A stretch of 64,000 nucleotides of DNA from assembly GCF_002954775.1 (NCBI RefSeq), contig NZ_PJME01000021.1, positions 1 through 64,000 of the forward strand, written 5' to 3'. Under the pieces are notes generated by a model. It made no database searches. It had not been told where the DNA came from and saw nothing but the letters and a program-made list of their open reading frames with translations. Positions 59,111-64,000 of this stretch are shown here, one piece after another (within the stretch, counting starts at the first letter, position 1; every line of letters begins with the position of its first letter). The stretch is from Streptomyces geranii (GTDB lineage: Bacteria > Actinomycetota > Actinomycetes > Streptomycetales > Streptomycetaceae). A program made the translations under genes and the position numbers.

Positions 59111-59881
59111 CTAGGCCGGGGCGATCATGCCCGCCGACAGGTCGATGTCCGCCCCGCACAGGCCCGGCATCGCGAGCATCGCCAGCAGGGCCCGGGCGAC
59201 CTCGTCCGCCTCGACCAGACGGCCCAGTGCGGCCCGGGAGGCGAAGTTCCGTTCCGCCTCCTGCGGTGTGCAGCCGGTCAGTTCGGCCGTCAGCCGGAAG
59301 TTGCGGTCCATACGCGGGCCGCGAACCGGGCCCGGGGAAAGGGAGTTGACCGCGACGCCCTGTGGGCCGACCTCGCCCGCGAGGGTGCGGGTGAGACCGA
59401 GGAGCGCCATCTTCGAGGCCGTGTACGGGGTGCGGTGCAGCAGCGGGCGTTTGCCGCTCACCGAGGCGATGTTGACGATGTCGCCCCGGCCGGCCGCGAG
59501 CATGTGCGGCAGGAAGGCCCGGCACATCAGGTAGACGCCCCGGACGTTGGCGGCGAACACGTCGTCCCACTCGTCCGGTTCGATGTCGACGAGGGGTTTC
59601 ACGGGGCCTGCGACGCCCGCGTTGTTGACCAGCAACGACACGTCTTCGTCGGTGAGTTGAGCTGCCAGTGCGGCTACCGACTCGGGGGCGGAGACGTCGC
59701 ACACCGCTGTACGTGCCTCGCCGCCCTCCTTGGTGATCAGGTCGGCCGCGTCCGCGAGGGCGCCCTCGTCGCGGCCGACCAGGATCACCCGGGCGCCCGC
59801 GTCCGACAGCGACGACGCGAACGCCCGGCCGAGCGGTCCGCCGCCGCCCGTGACGAGTGCCGTACGCCCGTGCAGGCTCAT
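59111..59881 (-). CDS. short-chain dehydrogenase/reductase
   Basis: 256 residues. TGGGGPLGRAFA (NAD(P) site, 11-22), LVNNAGVAG, and the catalytic Ser140, Tyr153 and Lys157 (YTASK). The C-terminal GADIDLSAGMIAPA is typical. Last gene of a leftward operon; overlaps the HisD-like gene by four bases (ATGA). The longer frame to 61300 is a shadow of the neighbour. In this context it likely oxidises or reduces a pathway intermediate alcohol or ketone. Confidence 0.93.
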   Translation of the reverse strand: MSLHGRTALVTGGGGPLGRAFASSLSDAGARVILVGRDEGALADAADLITKEGGEARTAVCDVSAPESVAALAAQLTDEDVSLLVNNAGVAGPVKPLVDIEPDEWDDVFAANVRGVYLMCRAFLPHMLAAGRGDIVNIASVSGKRPLLHRTPYTASKMALLGLTRTLAGEVGPQGVAVNSLSPGPVRGPRMDRNFRLTAELTGCTPQEAERNFASRAALGRLVEADEVARALLAMLAMPGLCGADIDLSAGMIAPA

Positions 59882-61182
59882 GCGGCGCCGTTCCAGGGCA
59901 GGTCGTCGCCCTCGGCCTTCGCGGCGCGTACGTCGCCGGAGCGGGCGTGACCCTCGAACAGCTCGACGCGGGAGGCACGCCCGCAGAGGCGGCCGAGGAG
60001 TGCCTGCGAGGCGGTGTCGGTGACCTCCTGGTAGGTCACCGTCTTGAGGTACTTGCCCACCCAGAGGCCGCCGGTGTAGCGGGCGGCGCCGCGCGTGGGC
60101 AGGACGTGGTTGGTGCCGATGACCTTGTCGCCGAAGGACACACAGGTGCCCTCGCCGAGGAACAGGGCGCCGTACTGGGTCATCTTCTCCAGCGCGAGGC
60201 GCGGTTCTGCGGTCAGGACTTCCACATGCTCGAAGGCGAAGTCGTCGGCCAGTGCGTACAACTCGTCGAGGGTGTCGACGACGTGGACCTGGCCGTGGTC
60301 GCGCCAGGCGGGGCCCGCGAAGTCGCGGGTCGGCATGCTGGGCAGAAGCCGTTCCACCTCGGCGATGGTCTTCTCCGCGACCTCGCGGGAGGTGGTGATG
60401 AGGACTGCCGGGGAGTCCGGGCCGTGCTCGGCCTGGGAGAGCAGGTCGACCGCGCAGACGAACGGGTCGGCGTTCTCGTCGGCGAGGACGAGGATCTCGG
60501 TCGGCCCGGCGAACAGGTCGATGCCGATCCCGCCGAACAACTGCCGCTTGGCCTCGGCGACATAGGCGTTGCCGGGTCCCGCGATGAGGTTCACGGGCCG
60601 CATCGAGTCCGTGCCGACCGCCATCGCGGCGACCGCCTGCACTCCCCCGAGAAGCCAGATCTCGTCCGCGCCCGCCAGATGCATCGCGACGACGGTCGCA
60701 GCCGGGATCTCGCCGCGGATCGGCGGCGTGCAGGCGACGACACGCGGGACGCCCGCGACCTTCGCCGTGACGATGGTCATGTGGGCGGAGGCGGTGAGCG
60801 GGTAGCGTCCGCCCGGGATGTAGGCACCGGCGGCCTGCACGGGGATGTGCTTCTGCCCGAGCCGGACGCCCGGCAGTGTCTCCACCTCGAACTCCCGCAT
60901 GGAGTCGAGCTGTCGGCGGGCGAAGGAGCGCACCTGGTCCTGGACGAAGCGGATGTCGGCGATGACCTGCTCGGGCACCGACGCGACGATCTTCTCGACC
61001 TCCTCGTCGGAGAGGCGGAAGGAGTCCGGGCTCCAGTTGTCGAACTTCTCGGAGTACTCGCGCACGGCCGCGTCCCCGCGTTCGCGGATGTCCGCGATGA
61101 CGCCGGTCACGGTCTCGCGCACCTGGGCGAGGGAGGCGGCCACCTCGGCCACGGGCACAGGGGACTTCAGGATCTCTGCCAC
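59878..61182 (-). CDS. histidinol dehydrogenase family protein (catabolic paralogue)
   Basis: 434 residues. HisD fold with all zinc ligands (Gln250 and His253 in SQAEHGPDS, Asp352, His412 in EGHARSG) and the catalytic Glu318-His319 in AFEHVEV. The sequence is closer in style to the HisD paralogues that oxidise other alcohols, such as sulfopropanediol dehydrogenase, than to the biosynthetic enzyme. No other his genes are near. It is followed by an SDR and preceded by extradiol-type and FAH enzymes, so it probably oxidises an alcohol to an acid in two NAD steps in a catabolic pathway. Confidence 0.88.
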   Translation of the reverse strand: MAEILKSPVPVAEVAASLAQVRETVTGVIADIRERGDAAVREYSEKFDNWSPDSFRLSDEEVEKIVASVPEQVIADIRFVQDQVRSFARRQLDSMREFEVETLPGVRLGQKHIPVQAAGAYIPGGRYPLTASAHMTIVTAKVAGVPRVVACTPPIRGEIPAATVVAMHLAGADEIWLLGGVQAVAAMAVGTDSMRPVNLIAGPGNAYVAEAKRQLFGGIGIDLFAGPTEILVLADENADPFVCAVDLLSQAEHGPDSPAVLITTSREVAEKTIAEVERLLPSMPTRDFAGPAWRDHGQVHVVDTLDELYALADDFAFEHVEVLTAEPRLALEKMTQYGALFLGEGTCVSFGDKVIGTNHVLPTRGAARYTGGLWVGKYLKTVTYQEVTDTASQALLGRLCGRASRVELFEGHARSGDVRAAKAEGDDLPWNGAA

Positions 61183-61212
61183 AACTGCGGCCTTTCCATA
61201 GGTGAGTTCGGG

Positions 61213-62163
61213 TTAGACGGGCGGCGCGGTGAACAGCACGTCGGGGTCGTTGAACTGCTCCTTGGCGACCGACTCGCTCATCGGGTCGGCGGTCCCCCAC
61301 TGGTCCTGGGTGATCGGGTCGTCGACGTCATGACGCCCGGGGTGCCACAAGTCCTCTTCGAGGACGGCGAGTTCGGTCGTGTACTCGACGGTGTTGCCGT
61401 GCGGGTCGTGGAAGTAGGAGAAGGTGTTGTCACCGGCCAGATGCCGGCCCGGACCCCAGGTGAGCCGGGTACCGGCGCGCAGCGCACGCCCGGTGCCGCG
61501 CATGTACTCCTCGACGCCCCGCATCTCGAACGAGGCGTGGTGCAGGGAGACATGGGGGCCGCGCGCGATGGCGAAGGAGTGGTGGAGTGGGCTGCACCGC
61601 AGGAAGTACATGAGGTCGCCCATGTGCGTCGAGTAGAGGGTGTCGGTGAGCCGGAACCCGAGGTGGCGGACGTAGAAGTCCCGGAGCCCTTCCGGGTCCT
61701 GGGAGTTCACGACGCAGTGCGAGAGCCGTACGGGGATGGCCTCCCGCTCCTCGATCTTCCGGTGTGCGCGGGTGGCGACGTCGGCCGACACCTCGACGAC
61801 CCGGCCGTCCGGATCGAAGAAGCGGAGGCCGTAGCCGCCGCCGGGGGTGTCCAACGCCCGTGGTTCATGGACCAGTTGGACACCGGCGCTACCGAGCCGC
61901 ACTGCCAGCTCGTCAACGGCGGCCGGTGACACTGCGCCGAAGGCGACCAGGTCCATCCGCTTCCGCTCGTCCTGGCGAATGCGCACGACGTACTGCTCGG
62001 GGCTGCCCTCGGCGGCGAAGAACGCGATGCCGCTGTCGTCGGCGACCTCGGTCAGGCCCCAGGTGGAGCCGTAGAAGGCGCGCTGGGTCGCGAAGTCCGG
62101 TACGGCCAGATCGACATGGCGCAGGTGGGTAATGGGCTGGAAGGGGGTGTCCGGGGTGCTCAT
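61213..62163 (-). CDS. extradiol-type ring-cleavage dioxygenase (VOC superfamily)
   Basis: 316 residues, two VOC domains. Metal ligands of type I extradiol dioxygenases are visible in the second half: His149 in VRLSHCVVNS, His208/209 in VSLHHASFEM and Glu260 in NTVEYTTEL. It would cleave a catechol-type ring with Fe(II). It overlaps the FAH gene upstream by four bases (ATGA), so ring cleavage and hydrolysis of the product are coupled. Confidence 0.9.
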   Translation of the reverse strand: MSTPDTPFQPITHLRHVDLAVPDFATQRAFYGSTWGLTEVADDSGIAFFAAEGSPEQYVVRIRQDERKRMDLVAFGAVSPAAVDELAVRLGSAGVQLVHEPRALDTPGGGYGLRFFDPDGRVVEVSADVATRAHRKIEEREAIPVRLSHCVVNSQDPEGLRDFYVRHLGFRLTDTLYSTHMGDLMYFLRCSPLHHSFAIARGPHVSLHHASFEMRGVEEYMRGTGRALRAGTRLTWGPGRHLAGDNTFSYFHDPHGNTVEYTTELAVLEEDLWHPGRHDVDDPITQDQWGTADPMSESVAKEQFNDPDVLFTAPPV

Positions 62164-63125
62164 GCTTCCCTCCTGACGGTGTTGCGCTGATGGCCCAGGC
62201 CGGTGATCTCCGAGTCGAGAACGTCCCCGGGCTGGAGGAAGACGCCCCAGTGCGCGCCGTTGCCGGCCGGGGAGCCGGTGAGGAGCAGGTCGCCGGGGCG
62301 CAGGGTGGTGGTCGTGGAGACGTACGCGATGAGCCGCGGGATGTCGAAGATCATGTCCTTGGTGGACTCGTCCTGGCGGACGACTCCGTTGTGCCGCAGG
62401 GTGATCCGCAGGTCGTTCGGGTCTCCGACGAAGGCGGCCGGGACGAGGAAGGGGCCGGTCGGCAGGAAGGTGTCGGCGTTCTTGGCGGTGAACCAGTCGG
62501 TGCCGATGGCCTTCAGGTCGGGCCGGTAGAGGCGGTCACGGGTGGTGAGGTCGTTGCAGATCGTGTAGGCGGCGACGTACTCCATCGCGTCCTCGGTGCG
62601 GATGTTCCGGCCCGACTTCCCGATGACCAGGGCGAGTTCGAGTTCCCAGTCGTGCTGCTCGCCGAGCGCGGGGAGCACGATGTCGTCGTACGGGCCGCAC
62701 ATCGCGCGCAGCGAGCCGAGGAAGACGTACGGGACGCCGTTGCGGGCCCGGACGTCCATCATCTTCTCGGCGTCGGCGCGGGCCTCCTCGGGGGTCGCGC
62801 CGTGCACGCTCTCCTTCTCGGCGGCGACCAGATCGACCACGTGCTTGCGGTAGTTGGCGCCGCTCTGCAGGATCTGGCCGGGCTCGATGGGGGCCAGGAC
62901 GCGGAGCGCCGCCAGGTCGTGCCACGGGCCGTCGGCGGTCGTGGCGAGGCCGTGCAGGCGGGGCAGCCAGGTGTCCCAGTCCTCGACGATCGCGCGCACG
63001 GAGGGCGCCTGGCCGGACAGGTCACGGACGCGGGCGCCGGTGACCAGGCCGGGGAAGGCGCCGGAATCGCTCCCGAACGTGCCGAGCGCGAACGGTCCGG
63101 AATGAGTGGGCAGGGGATCAGGCAC
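62160..63125 (-). CDS. fumarylacetoacetate hydrolase family protein
   Basis: 321 residues. FAH family: GANYRKHVVD, QHDWELELALVIGKSGRNI with the metal Glu residues, DWFTAKNADTFLPTGPFLV, and LRPGDLLLTGSPAGNG. Members hydrolyse or decarboxylate ring-cleavage products. GAGGAG lies 8 bases before the GTG at 63125. First gene of the leftward catabolic operon, divergent from the ABM gene. Confidence 0.92.
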   Translation of the reverse strand: MPDPLPTHSGPFALGTFGSDSGAFPGLVTGARVRDLSGQAPSVRAIVEDWDTWLPRLHGLATTADGPWHDLAALRVLAPIEPGQILQSGANYRKHVVDLVAAEKESVHGATPEEARADAEKMMDVRARNGVPYVFLGSLRAMCGPYDDIVLPALGEQHDWELELALVIGKSGRNIRTEDAMEYVAAYTICNDLTTRDRLYRPDLKAIGTDWFTAKNADTFLPTGPFLVPAAFVGDPNDLRITLRHNGVVRQDESTKDMIFDIPRLIAYVSTTTTLRPGDLLLTGSPAGNGAHWGVFLQPGDVLDSEITGLGHQRNTVRREA

Positions 63126-63366
63126 GGGCGGCTCTCCTCGGACGACTGGGGGCTCGCCCTTGACGCTAGGCAGTCGCGCGGGACGGCGGAAATGGTGATT
63201 GGCGATGCCTGCCATCGGCGGCCCCGACGGGCCCGTACGGCCCGTGATCAGCGGCCCATCGCCGTACGCAATGGATGACGTGCCCCTTGCCGATGCCTCG
63301 ATCCGTTGACCCTGCATCCACCGCCCACGCACGCTCGGACCACCCACCGAGGCCGAGGAGCGAACC

Positions 63367-63672
63367 GTGATCGTCGAGCATGCCGAGCTGACCGTCGAGG
63401 CCGGTCGTGAGGAGGCCTTCGAGGAGGCCTACGGCAAGGGCCGCCTCGTTCTCGCCGAGGCGGACGGGTTCCGCTGGACCGAGCTGCTGCGCTGCGAGGA
63501 GCGGCCGGACACCTATCTGCTGCTGGTCGGCTGGGACACGCTGGCCCACCACACGGTGGGGTTCCGCGAGTCCGAACGCTTCGCCCGCTGGCGCGCGCTG
63601 GTCGGGCCCTTCTTCACCGCGCCGCCGGTGGTCGAGCACTACGGCGAGCGCACCGCCCGCTTCACCGGCTGA
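63367..63672 (+). CDS. ABM-domain (antibiotic biosynthesis monooxygenase-like) protein
   Basis: 101 residues, a single ferredoxin-like ABM domain: VEHAELTVEAGREEAFEEAYG and a final VVEHYGERTARF. GTG start; AGGAGCG lies 6 bases upstream. The family includes quinone-forming monooxygenases and accessory proteins. It lies 48 bp before an FAD monooxygenase gene, which fits a pair acting on an aromatic substrate. Confidence 0.85.
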   Translation: MIVEHAELTVEAGREEAFEEAYGKGRLVLAEADGFRWTELLRCEERPDTYLLLVGWDTLAHHTVGFRESERFARWRALVGPFFTAPPVVEHYGERTARFTG

Positions 63673-63720
63673 CCACCGCCGGCACCCATACCTCCCCCCT
63701 CTACGTTCGCAAGGATCCCC

Positions 63721-64000
63721 ATGCCCGTTGAAAAGGTGCTCGTCGTCGGCGGCGGCATCACCGGAAGCGTGCTGTGTCTCGCGCTGGCCCAGCGCGGCGC
63801 CGAGGCCGAGCTGGTGGAACTGTCGCCCCAGTGGTTCGGGGTGGGGCACGGCATCACCCTCCAGGGCAACGCCCTCAAGGCGCTGCGGTCCGTGGGCGTC
63901 CTGGACCGGGTGCTGGCCCGGGCGGTGCCGTTCGACATCATGCGGCTGCGCCGCGCCGACGGCGAGCTGATCACCGAGCTGCCGACACCACACACCGGCG
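63721..64000 (+). CDS. FAD-dependent aromatic monooxygenase (partial)
   Basis: Starts at ATG 63721 with AAGGA upstream and runs off the right edge. The visible 93 residues show the FAD motif VLVVGGGITGSVLCLALAQRG and the GHGITLQGNALKALRSVGVLD segment usual in group A flavin hydroxylases (PHBH-type). It would add a hydroxyl group to an aromatic ring, making a substrate for the divergent extradiol enzyme. Confidence 0.9.
   Translation, partial: MPVEKVLVVGGGITGSVLCLALAQRGAEAELVELSPQWFGVGHGITLQGNALKALRSVGVLDRVLARAVPFDIMRLRRADGELITELPTPHTG

Noticed and set aside
59878..61182. Histidine biosynthesis hisD
   Set aside because: The zinc and catalytic residues fit the fold, but no other his gene is near and the operon is catabolic in type. 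I call it a paralogue.

Overview
The window looks like the chromosome of a Streptomyces or a very close relative. It has high GC throughout, GTG starts, and strong GGAGG-type ribosome binding sites. The gene content fits: I36-type inhibitors, DasR-like site, GH75 chitosanase, Rv1733c-like protein, DhaKLM, and rare TTA codons in a phosphopantetheinyl transferase and a transposase. I saw no rRNA, tRNA or CRISPR array.

Layout. 1-3.0 kb: end of a ricin-type lectin, then four small secreted proteins (three I36-like peptidase inhibitors) behind an OmpR-type regulator with a degenerate receiver. 3.7-7.6 kb: ABC exporter ATPase and permease translationally coupled to a NarL-type two-component pair. 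7.7-13.4 kb: CocE-type hydrolase, secreted alpha/beta hydrolase, orphan OmpR regulator, secreted SnoaL-like protein, TerC. 13.4-14.4 kb: a scar of gene fragments. 14.4-31.1 kb: a large amine/N-methyl amino acid catabolic region. It contains a DapA-like/aldehyde dehydrogenase fusion, an FAD amine-oxidase-like enzyme, an MFS carrier, a GntR regulator, a polar amino acid ABC importer, a second GntR regulator, and glyA-soxBDAG ending in a truncated serine dehydratase. 31.1-34.1 kb: two paralogous secreted Asn/Ala/Gly repeat proteins. 34.2-37.2 kb: CrtC-like and DapB-like genes with a divergent TetR gene. 37.3-40.0 kb: TetR gene, Sfp-type PPTase, and an IS3-family element whose left end forms the PPTase C-terminus. 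40.7-42.8 kb: dhaKLM. 42.9-45.7 kb: GH75 chitosanase, FN3 lipoprotein with a DasR-like palindrome, secreted membrane-anchored protein. 45.7-58.8 kb: dispersed metabolic genes (methyltransferases, oxidoreductases, esterase, deaminase, hydrolases) and a Tat-exported beta-helix-like protein. 59.1-64 kb: a catabolic operon (FAH hydrolase, extradiol-type VOC dioxygenase, HisD-like dehydrogenase, SDR) divergent from an ABM-domain protein and an FAD monooxygenase.

How the genes may work together. The 18-bp palindromic sequence GATCTGTGATCACATCTT occurs between the divergent MFS and GntR genes and again before the ABC importer. It ties the fusion enzyme/oxidase/MFS operon and the importer into one predicted regulon. 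The sox operon would turn sarcosine into glycine and methylene-tetrahydrofolate, with GlyA making serine; the usual last step to pyruvate is broken here. The least explained items are the DapA-ALDH fusion, the paired repeat proteins with a shared Cys-flanked C-terminus, and the CrtC-like/DapB-like/TetR module.
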